NCBI RefSeq assembly: GCF_001306135.1
Contig: NZ_LGKP01000022.1
Coordinates: 434,001 to 498,000, forward strand
Source: Herpetosiphon geysericola
GTDB taxonomy: Bacteria; Chloroflexota; Chloroflexia; Chloroflexales; Herpetosiphonaceae
Length of the DNA stretch: 64,000 bases
Direction of reading: 5' to 3'
Positions within the stretch are counted from its first letter, which is position 1. Every line of letters starts with the position of its first letter. The notes under the pieces are model-generated. The model worked only from the letters and a program-made list of their open reading frames with translations. It was not told the DNA's origin and did no database searches. Both the position numbers and the translations under genes were made by a program. This document shows positions 52,370 to 61,371 of this stretch, one piece after another.

Positions 52370-52414
52370 GAACCAATGGAGCCACATGAAGTTATTATGT
52401 GGCTCTATTGGTTC
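52370..52414. terminator. Bidirectional terminator between PNPOx gene and cmr operon
   Basis: GAACCAATGGAGCCACAT (52370-52387) and ATGTGGCTCTATTGGTTC (52397-52414) pair over 18 bases with one wobble. It lies between convergent genes. Confidence 0.7.
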
Positions 52415-52418
52415 ACAT

Positions 52419-53417
52419 TTAGGAATGTTGATCAATAAATGTGATTAATTCGCTAAACCATGACTTGGCTTGAAAATCTTTTTCACGCATGACAACCCGT
52501 GCCATTTTAATGATGGTTTCGGCAGCCTCACGTTTTTGCTTAATACCTTCGAGTTCTCTCCACTGTTGGATATAGCGGCCAATTTGACTAGCAAATTGAT
52601 TGGGCCTCAACCGATTGAAATCAGCCAAAAATTGCTCTAAGGCATCTTGGTTGGTGTCGCGTGGTGGTGGCTCTAACTTCAAACGGCCATAACCACTAGA
52701 CGTTTTGGCGCCGATACCATATTCCTGCAAGGCTTTTTCCAGAATTGCAAACGCTGCTGTGACCCACGCTTCTTCGCCACCGATGGCAAATAAATAGCTG
52801 CCCGTTGCACTCAAAAATGCGACCGGATTGGGCGAGTCGAAGTCGGTTGGTGCTTGCAACGAACCACCCTGTTGATAATTCATATGATGTGGGGTCATCA
52901 CATCAATTGCCAAGGGCTGACTGCTATTGGGAATATACAAGGCATCAAAGAACGTCAAATAGCCTGCGCTGCTCGGATGCCCGAACATCGTTTGGTAGGC
53001 ATTCAACGGGTTTTCTGGCTGGGTTTCTGAGCCTTTGGCCCAATCGTCGCCAAGCTGCTGGCGCGCATAGGCCGCGACGAGGCCCTTGATCGCGCTGCCT
53101 GGAATATAGGGCACGCCATAGGTGTGGTGCAAACAGATTGAGGTTTCGATTGGGCTGGCATTCCCCAAGCCCACAATCATGCGCCCTTGGACTATGGCTT
53201 CGCGACAAATAATATCAGGCTGGTTAAGACTAGCTTTCCAACGATCAAAAAAATAATTGTAGAGGGCTGGAACTTTCAACCCAGCTACTTGCTCAACCAG
53301 ACTGGCTTTGGCTTTGGTTTCATCATCAGCGCCAGCTTCGGTTAAAAACCGATCCAGCCATAAACCTGCATGCGTTGTGGGGGCTGGCTTGATTTGGGCT
53401 AATGCTGTTCTACGCAT
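52419..53417 (-). CDS. cmr6: Type III-B CRISPR RAMP protein Cmr6
   Basis: 332 residues from ATG 53417 (GAGG seven bases upstream; a GTG precedes it). RAMP signature GVPYIPGSAIKGLVAAYARQ and the later glycine-rich YGIGAKTSSGYGRL are typical of Cmr6, the cap at the 3' side of the crRNA in the Cmr complex. Last gene of the operon in order 2-3-1-4-5-6. Confidence 0.9.
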   Translation of the reverse strand: MRRTALAQIKPAPTTHAGLWLDRFLTEAGADDETKAKASLVEQVAGLKVPALYNYFFDRWKASLNQPDIICREAIVQGRMIVGLGNASPIETSICLHHTYGVPYIPGSAIKGLVAAYARQQLGDDWAKGSETQPENPLNAYQTMFGHPSSAGYLTFFDALYIPNSSQPLAIDVMTPHHMNYQQGGSLQAPTDFDSPNPVAFLSATGSYLFAIGGEEAWVTAAFAILEKALQEYGIGAKTSSGYGRLKLEPPPRDTNQDALEQFLADFNRLRPNQFASQIGRYIQQWRELEGIKQKREAAETIIKMARVVMREKDFQAKSWFSELITFIDQHS

Positions 53418-53426
53418 CACAATACC

Positions 53427-53819
53427 TCACTCATCAGTTTGATTGGTTACATCGCTGGCATCAAGATCAAGGATCGATTGGGCAAAGCGCTTGAACCACA
53501 CTAGCACTGCTAGGGTTTTGCGCGTCAGTTGCATATATTCAGTAATTGAGGCTTCTCGACTAGCCCTAAGTAAATCCTGCTCGCCAAGCACTGCCGCGAG
53601 ATCGCGCAGAAAATCTTTTTGGCCCTGTTTTTTGCGGGTGCTGGCAAAATGGAGTGCTTGCACCAGCCCGGCACTCCGAATCATTATTGGTAAGGTGAAT
53701 GCCATTCCACCATAATTGTCTTTTTTAGTTTTGTCTTCATTTTTTGAATAGGCCTCAACCTTCGTATGCACCGCAATCGCGTAGCGCTGTTCAAGCGTTT
53801 GGCGTTCTAACAAGCTCAT
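53427..53819 (-). CDS. cmr5: Type III-B CRISPR small subunit Cmr5
   Basis: 130 residues from ATG 53819. All-helical: LERQTLEQRYAIAVHTKVEA, then GGMAFTLPIMIRSAGLVQAL and EYMQLTRKTLAVLVWFKRFA. This is the Cmr5 pattern. It stacks beside Cmr4 along the target RNA. It starts three bases after the Cmr4 stop. Confidence 0.88.
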   Translation of the reverse strand: MSLLERQTLEQRYAIAVHTKVEAYSKNEDKTKKDNYGGMAFTLPIMIRSAGLVQALHFASTRKKQGQKDFLRDLAAVLGEQDLLRASREASITEYMQLTRKTLAVLVWFKRFAQSILDLDASDVTNQTDE

Positions 53820-53821
53820 GT

Positions 53822-54796
53822 TTACGCTCCTTCTGCCAAGGCTAAGCGGCATAGTCCGCGCCCAACAGTGGCATTACCGCCAAATTGAATCAGGTTTTGA
53901 TTTGCCACTTCCTTGATTGCTTCATAAACAGGATCTGGCTTTTTTTCAGCCTTTTGGGCATTTGTCTTGGTCTCTTTTTGATCATTAATCGCTACAATTC
54001 CGGCCAGGATGCTTTCGGCTGGCAAGGCTTCTTCATACCATAAGCCACCTTTTTCCACAACCTTGGTATCATCGTTGAGTCGAATGCGGGCGGTAATTTC
54101 GGTGGCGGTTGTCACCAAGAAATTAAAAATCTCATCATGCACAATACATAAGCGTTCGTGCAAAATTGTTTTCCATGTTTCGTCTTGGGCAAAAATTTGT
54201 TCACCGAGCCATGCTGCCCATTCATCTGCTAGCTTGGTTTCGGCTGGAATATCCAAATCTTCTAGGTAAACAGTAGCTTGTCCACTCAAAACGCTTTGTT
54301 GGGTGATTAATGCAAGTGCCTGATCTTGGCTGGAATCGTTCGCCTGCTTGCGGATTGTATCGGTGGCTGCAATTGTTGGAAAGTTATCTGAATTTGTAAA
54401 GCAGGTTTTGGCTTCGCGAGCAAATCGATTAAGCACATAGGGTGAGGTTACCCATGCAAATGTGCCATATAAGCTGCGAATTGGCAGTAACAACAGGCGT
54501 TGATCAGCAAAAATCGCATCCCCTGCCTGGTCTTGAGTACCAAATAGGCGATTCTGCTGATCTTCCAATGGTTTGCGTTGAGTTTTATCTGCTTCGGTAA
54601 GTTCTTTTTTATTCCAATTGGGTATGCGCAGACCATTTGAAATATCGCGAATTACCCCTTTGACCGATGAACCAGGAATATAGGGCAAATTGGTGGCTTT
54701 TTCGCGAGCAATCGGCATATCAATGACATCAATGCTTTGGCCAGTGCCCGCATGAATTGGCGAAAGTGCATGCACAAATAGCAAATGAGTTTGCAT
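53822..54796 (-). CDS. cmr4: Type III-B CRISPR backbone RAMP Cmr4
   Basis: 324 residues. Opening LLFVHALSPIHAGTGQSIDV contains the family's conserved LSPxHxGTG; NLPYIPGSSVKGVIRD is the RAMP glycine motif. FGTQDQAGDAIFADQRLLLL follows, with an acidic residue in the loop thought to cut target RNA in Cmr4. The C-terminus QFGGNATVGRGLCRLAL is the second RAMP glycine region. Cmr4 forms the helical backbone and cleaves bound RNA at six-base intervals. Confidence 0.92.
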   Translation of the reverse strand: MQTHLLFVHALSPIHAGTGQSIDVIDMPIAREKATNLPYIPGSSVKGVIRDISNGLRIPNWNKKELTEADKTQRKPLEDQQNRLFGTQDQAGDAIFADQRLLLLPIRSLYGTFAWVTSPYVLNRFAREAKTCFTNSDNFPTIAATDTIRKQANDSSQDQALALITQQSVLSGQATVYLEDLDIPAETKLADEWAAWLGEQIFAQDETWKTILHERLCIVHDEIFNFLVTTATEITARIRLNDDTKVVEKGGLWYEEALPAESILAGIVAINDQKETKTNAQKAEKKPDPVYEAIKEVANQNLIQFGGNATVGRGLCRLALAEGA

Positions 54797-54798
54797 TC

Positions 54799-56088
54799 TT
54801 ATTCCTCAATAGTTGCCAGAAAGCTGGTAATGACACTCTGGTTTGTCAGCAAAGGACGACGATTTTTATCAACAATGGTGTTAATTTGCTCAGGTGGTAG
54901 GTGAATCGCTACTGGAGCTGTATTGATGCGGCGATTTTTGATAATTGCCTGCCGACCATTAAGTGAGCTGCCTTCAAGCACTGCGATTAATCCAAAAAGC
55001 TGGCCATTTGAGGCAACTGGTTTCAGTAGCATCGGACTAGCAAAGCGATCGCCTTTCTGTTGGCTTGCTATTGGGTCGGCTTGTAACCGTAATTCTGAAT
55101 CAACAGGGTCATCGCTATCTTTGAAATGAAAAATAATCGGCAAGCCAAATTCACCCCGTGGGAAGGCGTCAAGCTCGCTGATTGGGCGTTCATGCAGCCG
55201 TGAACGTTGACGCGTTAGCCTTCGCAGGGCATCTGGCTCGGGCCAACGGCTGCGGCCTGGACGATTTGGTTGGTTGCCCTCGTTACGCTGTTGGCGAAAT
55301 TTTTTATAACGATCAAGCAAATTGGCCCAAATAGTTAGCGGATTTTGACTGATGTTCAATAGGCGCAATTGCATATTTGGGGCGAGATGCGGCACATCGT
55401 TGGGCCAATGGATGCGGTCGTCGATAATCTTTTCAATGTGGTTTGCTAGCTGTGCTCTAGTGTTAAATGCCAAATTCTCAGCTGCTTTATCAAGTGCTTG
55501 CAGCACCCCAAAGCCACGCCGCGTGCGTGCGCCGATGCCGCCAAAGGTTTGCCACGCCCACAGCACTTTTTCTATCTGATCGCGCTGTTCTGCATGCTTC
55601 AAGCGTAGCGTTAGTCGAAATTCGATACCCTCGCGCACGCTGGCATTTGGTTTATCTTGCAAGGGAAAGGCGGCATAACCATAGGGCGAGTTCATGGCGG
55701 AAATTCGCACTTCTTGGCCGCGATTGGTTGTTGCGCGAAATGGGCTGCCGATATTGGTTACTTCTACCTCAACCTGAATGGCTGAAGCTCCGCTTGATTG
55801 ACTATCGGCGGCTTGGCCAAAAATTGCCGCTTCGCGCTTAAACATATCAGCTAATAAGGCCTCGTTTGATTGAGGCTGATTGCTACCGCCAAAACAGGCG
55901 CGCCACCAAAAACGTAATTGGCCGCGAATGCTGCTGGGGCGAATGAGAAAACTCGGATCGTTCTCGCCAGCTTTAACCCCGCCACCCATCAAGGGCGTAA
56001 TTAAACGATAGTGGCGCTCAATCGTGATCAAGGTTGAGTTGCCAATTTGAGGTGGGGTTTGCTTATCAGGGGGTATCCGCTTAAACAT
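54799..56088 (-). CDS. cmr1: Type III-B CRISPR RAMP Cmr1
   Basis: 429 residues from ATG 56088, overlapping the Cmr3 stop (ATGA). ITIERHYRLITPLMGGGVKA and IRPSSIRGQLRFWWRACFGG are strong Cmr1 motifs (RGxLRFWWR). GGIGARTRRGFGVLQAL is the second RAMP glycine loop. Cmr1 caps the 3' end of the crRNA together with Cmr6. Confidence 0.92.
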   Translation of the reverse strand: MFKRIPPDKQTPPQIGNSTLITIERHYRLITPLMGGGVKAGENDPSFLIRPSSIRGQLRFWWRACFGGSNQPQSNEALLADMFKREAAIFGQAADSQSSGASAIQVEVEVTNIGSPFRATTNRGQEVRISAMNSPYGYAAFPLQDKPNASVREGIEFRLTLRLKHAEQRDQIEKVLWAWQTFGGIGARTRRGFGVLQALDKAAENLAFNTRAQLANHIEKIIDDRIHWPNDVPHLAPNMQLRLLNISQNPLTIWANLLDRYKKFRQQRNEGNQPNRPGRSRWPEPDALRRLTRQRSRLHERPISELDAFPRGEFGLPIIFHFKDSDDPVDSELRLQADPIASQQKGDRFASPMLLKPVASNGQLFGLIAVLEGSSLNGRQAIIKNRRINTAPVAIHLPPEQINTIVDKNRRPLLTNQSVITSFLATIEE

Positions 56089-57296
56089 CACGCTAGCTCC
56101 TGTAAATAGCCATCGTTCCACGTCCCCAACACCGCCAAGCCAAAGCCATCGTTGTTAGCTTGGTCGTCGCTACTACTATTGCTAAACCAGAATTGGTTGG
56201 CCCATTGTTCAATCGCGTCCTCGCTACCAGCAAGTTCAACAAACAGCACAGTTCCAGCAGGCGCGAGGCGGCGGGTTGGTTTTGGTTTCTTTTCTCTCAA
56301 ATCCCAGCCTGAAACATATTCTGGCCGAGGGTTGACGATAGCTTTAACCGCAACCTCGATTGGCAAGCCAAAGGTATCTAAGCTACAGGGATAAAACCCT
56401 TGATGCCAAATTGCTGGAGTTAACAGTACAATCCGACAGCGTTTAGCTTGCTTAATCGCATCTAAAATAGCTGGATGGATGCTTGTAAAATAGGGCGAGA
56501 TTGGGGTTGTTGGCTGCTGCCAATTCACCAAGCGCCGTTCAGCCCCAAGGCTGGCAGGTGCAGCATCAATTGGCGTTTCGCTCCACATCCCTAAACTATA
56601 GCTAGCATTGAGCGTATGAAAATTTAAGCCTTGGGTTTGGAATAAGCGCCCATCCTCAGCAATTTGAGTACTTGCTGTAATCCCCACATGCGTTCGCGTA
56701 TCGCGCTCTAAATCAAGCATCTGCCCATCGGCTACCTGTTGTTCAAGATTGAAGCGATGGATATGGGGATTGATTAACCACGGTAAAAACAATCCATCCC
56801 AATTCCAAAAGCGTGGCAGGTTTGCGGGCGCTTTGCCTTTGGTGAATTGTTGACTGCCCACTAAGGCAAAACTTGGCTGATCAGGGTGCTTTCCAGCTGC
56901 AAGATCAGTTTGTTCGGCAGGGAATTTTTTTGGGTCGAGTGGCTGCAAGCGATAGCAGGTAACATCGGCCCCATCTTGGCGAATCACGGCATCGGCAGGC
57001 AGCGCAACAAATGGAATCAACAGATCAGCAGATTCTTTGAGCAAAATCGGGCCATAGACCTGCATTGCCATGAGATTGGCATATTGGGATTTGTTGAATG
57101 AATCGGGATCGGTTTCCTTGGCCGCAAAATTATAGCCTGCTTTAACCCCAGCCCGAGCACGAAAGCCACCAGCAGTCACTGACGGTGGTGGGAAATTGAG
57201 ACTTTTCGCCCGCGAGCCTGGTTGGTTTTCAAATGGCCGGCCATCGGCAACAACTAAAGAGTTAATTGGCTGAATCAGCCAGAGATCTCGTGGCAT
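56088..57296 (-). CDS. cmr3: Type III-B CRISPR RAMP Cmr3
   Basis: 402 residues, start overlapping the Cmr2 stop (TAATG). LWLIQPINSLVVADGRPF and PPPSVTAGGFRARAGVKAGY fit Cmr3, which binds the 8-base crRNA 5' tag with Cmr2. The C-terminal DDQANNDGFGLAVLGTWNDG is the typical Cmr3 ending (xGFGxxLxGxW). The array's ATTAAAAC tag would be its ligand if the two belong together. Confidence 0.9.
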   Translation of the reverse strand: MPRDLWLIQPINSLVVADGRPFENQPGSRAKSLNFPPPSVTAGGFRARAGVKAGYNFAAKETDPDSFNKSQYANLMAMQVYGPILLKESADLLIPFVALPADAVIRQDGADVTCYRLQPLDPKKFPAEQTDLAAGKHPDQPSFALVGSQQFTKGKAPANLPRFWNWDGLFLPWLINPHIHRFNLEQQVADGQMLDLERDTRTHVGITASTQIAEDGRLFQTQGLNFHTLNASYSLGMWSETPIDAAPASLGAERRLVNWQQPTTPISPYFTSIHPAILDAIKQAKRCRIVLLTPAIWHQGFYPCSLDTFGLPIEVAVKAIVNPRPEYVSGWDLREKKPKPTRRLAPAGTVLFVELAGSEDAIEQWANQFWFSNSSSDDQANNDGFGLAVLGTWNDGYLQELA

Positions 57297-59200
57297 TATT
57301 GGATTTCTCCTTGGCGTTGCGCCGCTTCAAATAAGGCTTGAACCGTGGCCAGTTCGCGGGCAACCAGATTCATGGCAATAAAATCACGCAAATATTGATC
57401 TGGTTTGGCTGGGTTTGATGAGTGGCCAAAACAATAGGCAATTATCGTTTGCAGCTGATCAATAATTTCTTCAGCCAGAAATGTTGCTTTGCCAGCTTGC
57501 TGGGTTTGTTTGCGCTTTAAAATTCGCCTTGTCTCGCTTTCAATAATCTTAAGCGTTTGTTGCAGTTTTGCTGAATCGTTGATAAGCCCAAAGTCAAAGC
57601 GCTTGAGCAATTCATCAAGCTCAAAAATAAAGCCATCAGGAATTGTTTGTTGGCAATGGGCAGTAACTAATGCTTGGAGGTGAGGATAAAAATCACAATC
57701 CCACTGACCAACAATTGTTTTATCGGAGCCATTACGTTTGCTCAAAATAATTGCCAGTGCATTGCGTGGCTTTTTGGCAATTTTTTCAGCTTTACGCGCC
57801 AATTGAATTGAATCTTGCAAGGCTTCAAGGTGATGCACAATTGCCACGCCAACCGAGAGCGTTGGTACAGCAACCTGTTGGTTGGCTAATACTGGCGTAT
57901 TTTTGATAAATTCCTGCATTCTGCTGCTAAATTGGTCGCTAATTGCCTTGCTAGCTTCTAAAAGCATATGCAATGGCACGATTGCTAGCACATCATCGCC
58001 ACCAGCATAAATAACTGCTGCTTGATATTTTTCCTCTAAAACATTTGCCGCATCAATGGCAAATTGGCTAACTGCATCAGATAAACGGCGATGATTTTCG
58101 AGATCGGTAATTGAATTAATTAAATCGCCCATTTTATCGCCATCGGCGGCAAGAATGGCATAATAGGGAGGAATTATTCTATTACCTACGAATGTATGTA
58201 AGGCCTTGCGTGCCTTTGTAAGGTCTGAATCATATTTTGCTTTTTTTTCTTTATCATTTTCCTTTGGTTTTAGAATATCTTCGCCTAAACGCGATTCATA
58301 GATTAGCGATCCATCATAAACCCCAAAGAATAATTGCTGGTTACGAAATCGCAGCGGTAATCGCTCAAATTCAGTGAAATATGGATTAATTTCTTCTAAT
58401 CTAGCGATATATTTAGCCCATTCTTGATTAATGTTTGCTGGATCTGTATGCTGCATACTTTGGGCAAAGGCCAGCGCAGCCATATGCGACGTGCTTGGAA
58501 AACCATTAAGCCCTGTATCGTAGGTTGGATCAATCTGTTCAGGCTTTAATTCACGTTTGAGCAAATCGACAGCTGAAAGATTTTCGCCAGATTTCTTGCC
58601 GCGAGCTACCATGGTACGCCAACCATCAAGCGACGATTTATCGGAGCGCCTAGCTTGTTGTAAGCCTTGTTGCCATTCAATTGAGCCAAAGTTGCGGGTA
58701 TTTTTACGCGCTGTGTACAATTGATAAAGTTGTTTGCGCTGGGCTGCATAGTCCTGATCATCAGGTAAATCGACATAGGCATATTGAAATTCAAACAGAT
58801 CTTTTAATTGATCAGCGAGTTGCTGTTTGCGCTGATTGTCCGACATGCCCTCGATCCAATCGATCTGTTTAGCGTTCAGCAGAATACTTACAAATTGGTC
58901 AATTTCTTGATCAAAGACGGCCTTTGCTTGGCTAATTGCTGCCGTAGGATCTGGCACAACCGCTAGAATTTGGTTGCTATAGCTGATTCGTTCATCAGCT
59001 AAATCAGTAGATTTGCTCTCAAGAGAGGGCAAGCTCTCGCCTGTTGGAAAAATCAAGCCTTGGCGTGGCAGGGTTTGGGCGACCTTTTTGGAAAGATGAC
59101 TGAGCACCCACGAACCAAACCAAACATCGCGGGTACGCCGCGCCTGTTCAATAAATTCCTGAACTGGCCCTAGGGCGAGCAACAACAGCGATCGATTCAT
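57296..59200 (-). CDS. cmr2: Type III-B CRISPR Cas10 subunit Cmr2, GGDD present, HD absent
   Basis: 634 residues from ATG 59200 (GAGGAG nine bases upstream). N-terminus LLLALGPVQEFIEQARRTRD is that of Cmr2, but no HD nuclease motif precedes it, so the DNase site seen in many Cas10 proteins is missing. The first palm has ILAADGDKMGDLINS (about residue 345) and the second YAGGDDVLAIVPL (about residue 400), so cyclic oligoadenylate synthesis is expected. A Zn-like cluster was not found. Operon promoter upstream at 59239-59268. Confidence 0.92.
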   Translation of the reverse strand: MNRSLLLLALGPVQEFIEQARRTRDVWFGSWVLSHLSKKVAQTLPRQGLIFPTGESLPSLESKSTDLADERISYSNQILAVVPDPTAAISQAKAVFDQEIDQFVSILLNAKQIDWIEGMSDNQRKQQLADQLKDLFEFQYAYVDLPDDQDYAAQRKQLYQLYTARKNTRNFGSIEWQQGLQQARRSDKSSLDGWRTMVARGKKSGENLSAVDLLKRELKPEQIDPTYDTGLNGFPSTSHMAALAFAQSMQHTDPANINQEWAKYIARLEEINPYFTEFERLPLRFRNQQLFFGVYDGSLIYESRLGEDILKPKENDKEKKAKYDSDLTKARKALHTFVGNRIIPPYYAILAADGDKMGDLINSITDLENHRRLSDAVSQFAIDAANVLEEKYQAAVIYAGGDDVLAIVPLHMLLEASKAISDQFSSRMQEFIKNTPVLANQQVAVPTLSVGVAIVHHLEALQDSIQLARKAEKIAKKPRNALAIILSKRNGSDKTIVGQWDCDFYPHLQALVTAHCQQTIPDGFIFELDELLKRFDFGLINDSAKLQQTLKIIESETRRILKRKQTQQAGKATFLAEEIIDQLQTIIAYCFGHSSNPAKPDQYLRDFIAMNLVARELATVQALFEAAQRQGEIQ

Positions 59201-59238
59201 TTGCAACACTCCTCTAGGCAAATGGGGAACTCTGGGCT

Positions 59239-59268
59239 ATTATAGCAATGCAACTCCATGCTAGGCAA
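59239..59268 (-). promoter_or_regulatory. cmr operon promoter
   Basis: Minus strand: TTGCCT (59268-59263), 18 bases, TATAAT (59244-59239), about 40 bases before the Cmr2 start. It is the only good promoter in this gap. Confidence 0.65.
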
Positions 59269-59295
59269 GAGTGGTTTTTGGGTTTCTGCGTAGAG

Positions 59296-59348
59296 CTTGG
59301 TATCAACACAGATCATTCATTTTAATCTTGATTGCAATTGATACCAAG
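59296..59348. promoter_or_regulatory. Inverted repeat upstream of the cmr promoter
   Basis: CTTGGTATCAA (59296-59306) and TTGATACCAAG (59338-59348) are perfect 11-base arms about 31 bases apart, just upstream of the promoter. The TATCAA/TTGATA core is the same as in the CRISPR leader at 7571-7659. Confidence 0.55.
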
Positions 59349-59426
59349 TCCTTCTTCAACCTCGAATCAAATCAATCCATCCGCCAGCCGTAATTGAAAT
59401 AGCTTAGGGTCGCTAGCATGAACAGT

Positions 59427-59460
59427 AGCCCGCAGATCAATCGCGATCTGCGGGCTTTTG
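59427..59460 (+). terminator. Stem-loop between the lipoprotein and cmr operon
   Basis: AGCCCGCAGATC (59427-59438), six-base loop, GATCTGCGGGCT (59445-59456), then TTTT on the plus strand. On the minus strand it follows the lipoprotein gene end directly. Confidence 0.65.
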
Positions 59461-59462
59461 AT

Positions 59463-60224
59463 TTATTTGAGGCTAATTGTCCAAGCGCCATCGGCCTGCA
59501 CATCCCATAAACATGGGCCTTCGCTGAATTTGACAATTGCTGAGCCAGCAACCGTGCCAATTTCGTTTTGGGCATAATCCATGCCGCCTTGGCAGGTGAC
59601 TTGAACGATAAAGTTGCTATCGCCATTATGGGTAAACTGGAATGGAATTGGGCCTTCTTTGCTTGGCATAAACAGGCCGCTGACCAGATCGCCTGTGCCG
59701 TTGAAGCCATTCGCTGCCGCTTGATCAAGGTTGATGGGCACAATTTCAACCGTCCATTCGCCATCTGCATTGATTTCCAAGAAGCTGCTGCTATCGCCGT
59801 AGAGCACGCGTGAACCAGTGTAGCGGCCAATTTCGTTGACCAAATAGCTTTCATCCCCCTCAGCGTTATAGGCTTTGACAATAAAGTTGCGTCGCCCAGT
59901 GTGGGTTAATTTAATGATACTGACTGGACTCGGCGGCATAAATGGATCAGTTACCGTTTGACCTACCCCACTCAGCAACACTGGCTCTGGAATGGGTGTG
60001 GCGGTCGCGGTTGGCCGTGGTGTGCGCGTTGGCTTGGGCGTGGCAGTTGGGCGTGGCGTATTGGTTGGGCGTGGTTTGGCTGTTGGCTTAGCGGTTGGTT
60101 TAGTCGTTGGCGCTGCTTGCACCACTTGCATTTCATTCGCCGCTGATTCAATGTTTTGGGCAGTTGTTTGACCACAGGCCAGCAAAAGCAAGCTAATGAA
60201 CATAAAACCAAGAAAACGTTGCAT
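59463..60224 (-). CDS. Lipoprotein with two beta modules, related to 10855 gene
   Basis: 253 residues. Signal with lipobox SLLLLACG (Cys at about 17). A long Pro/Thr/Arg linker (TKPTAKPTAKPRPTNTPRPT and on) is followed by two ~70-residue modules: SGVGQTVTDPFMPP, NFIVKAYN, YLVNEIGRYTGSRVLYGDSS, and NSNFIVQVT-like, YAQNEIGTVAGS. These match the C-terminal modules of the secreted protein at 10855-12045. It probably sits on the outer face of the membrane. Function unknown. Confidence 0.8.
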   Translation of the reverse strand: MQRFLGFMFISLLLLACGQTTAQNIESAANEMQVVQAAPTTKPTAKPTAKPRPTNTPRPTATPKPTRTPRPTATATPIPEPVLLSGVGQTVTDPFMPPSPVSIIKLTHTGRRNFIVKAYNAEGDESYLVNEIGRYTGSRVLYGDSSSFLEINADGEWTVEIVPINLDQAAANGFNGTGDLVSGLFMPSKEGPIPFQFTHNGDSNFIVQVTCQGGMDYAQNEIGTVAGSAIVKFSEGPCLWDVQADGAWTISLK

Positions 60225-60305
60225 CGATGAACTCCTTCAATACTTCAACTGATTGCTGGAGTTACTTTAGCAACGCTCTAGGGCACAAATGTGAACAAAT
60301 TAGAG

Positions 60306-61274
60306 TTATTTGCGATAAATTTTTTGATTATGCCAATTGAGCGCAGCCTGATCAGGATACAAGTGCGCTTGATTGGGCAATTGAATTGGCTGGCGGGCGA
60401 ATGCAATGAGTGCTTGGTTGGCTGCTGGTTGATCATCAACAAGCGGGGAGATTTGCACTTTGTAGCTTGGCGTGATCGTCAATAAGCCTTGATCGAATAC
60501 CCAATGATGCAAGCCACACAACGCAACCCCATTGCGCGGATCATCGTTGTAGCTCTGGCTCCATGGAATAATATGCGCGGCCTCGGCTGCACTTCGCCCC
60601 TCGGGAGTAATAATGCGGATGCCACAAATTGCACAGCAATGGTCATAACTCGGCACGACAATCTGGCGAAAGGCACTAGAACGGACTTCGACTTGATAGG
60701 GTGTATCAGTTGCAGGAATTTCGCGAAACGTGCGCTGACTTTGCTGGATTAAAAGTCTGCTATAGTCGAAAATTTCGGTATTAATTTGGGCAATCATGCC
60801 TAAGGCTGGCCATAATTCTGGCGCAAAATAGGTTTGAATTAAGCTTTGGCGTAATTGTTCGCGGGCATAGGTCTGTTGCAACAATTCAAATAATGCTTGA
60901 TCAAGCCTGGCACCAAGGACAAGCTGATTTAATTGGCCGATCGTTTTGATGTCGGTTGTCGCTGCTAAGCGCTGCTCCATGCCTGGCTGGGCTTGCAAAT
61001 GCCAAAAGCCCTCGCTCTTAAGGTAGAAAAATGGCTGAATTGGATTGGCAAATTTCGGCGAATCAAACAAAATCTGCCAATAGCGATCGAAGGCTTCAAG
61101 CAATGCATCGGAATACTCAATAAAATTCTGCGCGATTGTGCCTGTTGCAATCAAATCGCTGACGGCAAGCAGCATGAATGGCTTATAGGGCGCCCGAAAA
61201 TTGGTGCTTTCTGGCCACGATTGGGCTGGCGAGAGCCTGAGTTTTGCAAAAGCCTGTTGATACGATCCAAGCAT
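60306..61274 (-). CDS. HNH endonuclease-domain protein
   Basis: 322 residues. The N-terminal two thirds (FRAPYKPFMLLAVSDLIATG, FFYLKSEGFWHLQA) fit the PB1-like/YDG-type N-terminal parts of some restriction HNH proteins. The C-terminal HNH is clear: CCAICGIRI (zinc Cys), EAAHIIPWSQSYNDDPRNGV, ALCGLHHWVFDQGLLT. Single-gene HNH proteins like this include restriction enzymes of modified DNA. No methylase is adjacent. Confidence 0.8.
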   Translation of the reverse strand: MLGSYQQAFAKLRLSPAQSWPESTNFRAPYKPFMLLAVSDLIATGTIAQNFIEYSDALLEAFDRYWQILFDSPKFANPIQPFFYLKSEGFWHLQAQPGMEQRLAATTDIKTIGQLNQLVLGARLDQALFELLQQTYAREQLRQSLIQTYFAPELWPALGMIAQINTEIFDYSRLLIQQSQRTFREIPATDTPYQVEVRSSAFRQIVVPSYDHCCAICGIRIITPEGRSAAEAAHIIPWSQSYNDDPRNGVALCGLHHWVFDQGLLTITPSYKVQISPLVDDQPAANQALIAFARQPIQLPNQAHLYPDQAALNWHNQKIYRK

Positions 61275-61371
61275 CCATACTTCCTCAATGCTACAAGCGC
61301 TTTGTGCTTACTATGCAGCTTAGAGCGCAGCTTGTCAATGCTTTGAGGCTGGAATACGATGCTTGGTGTGC

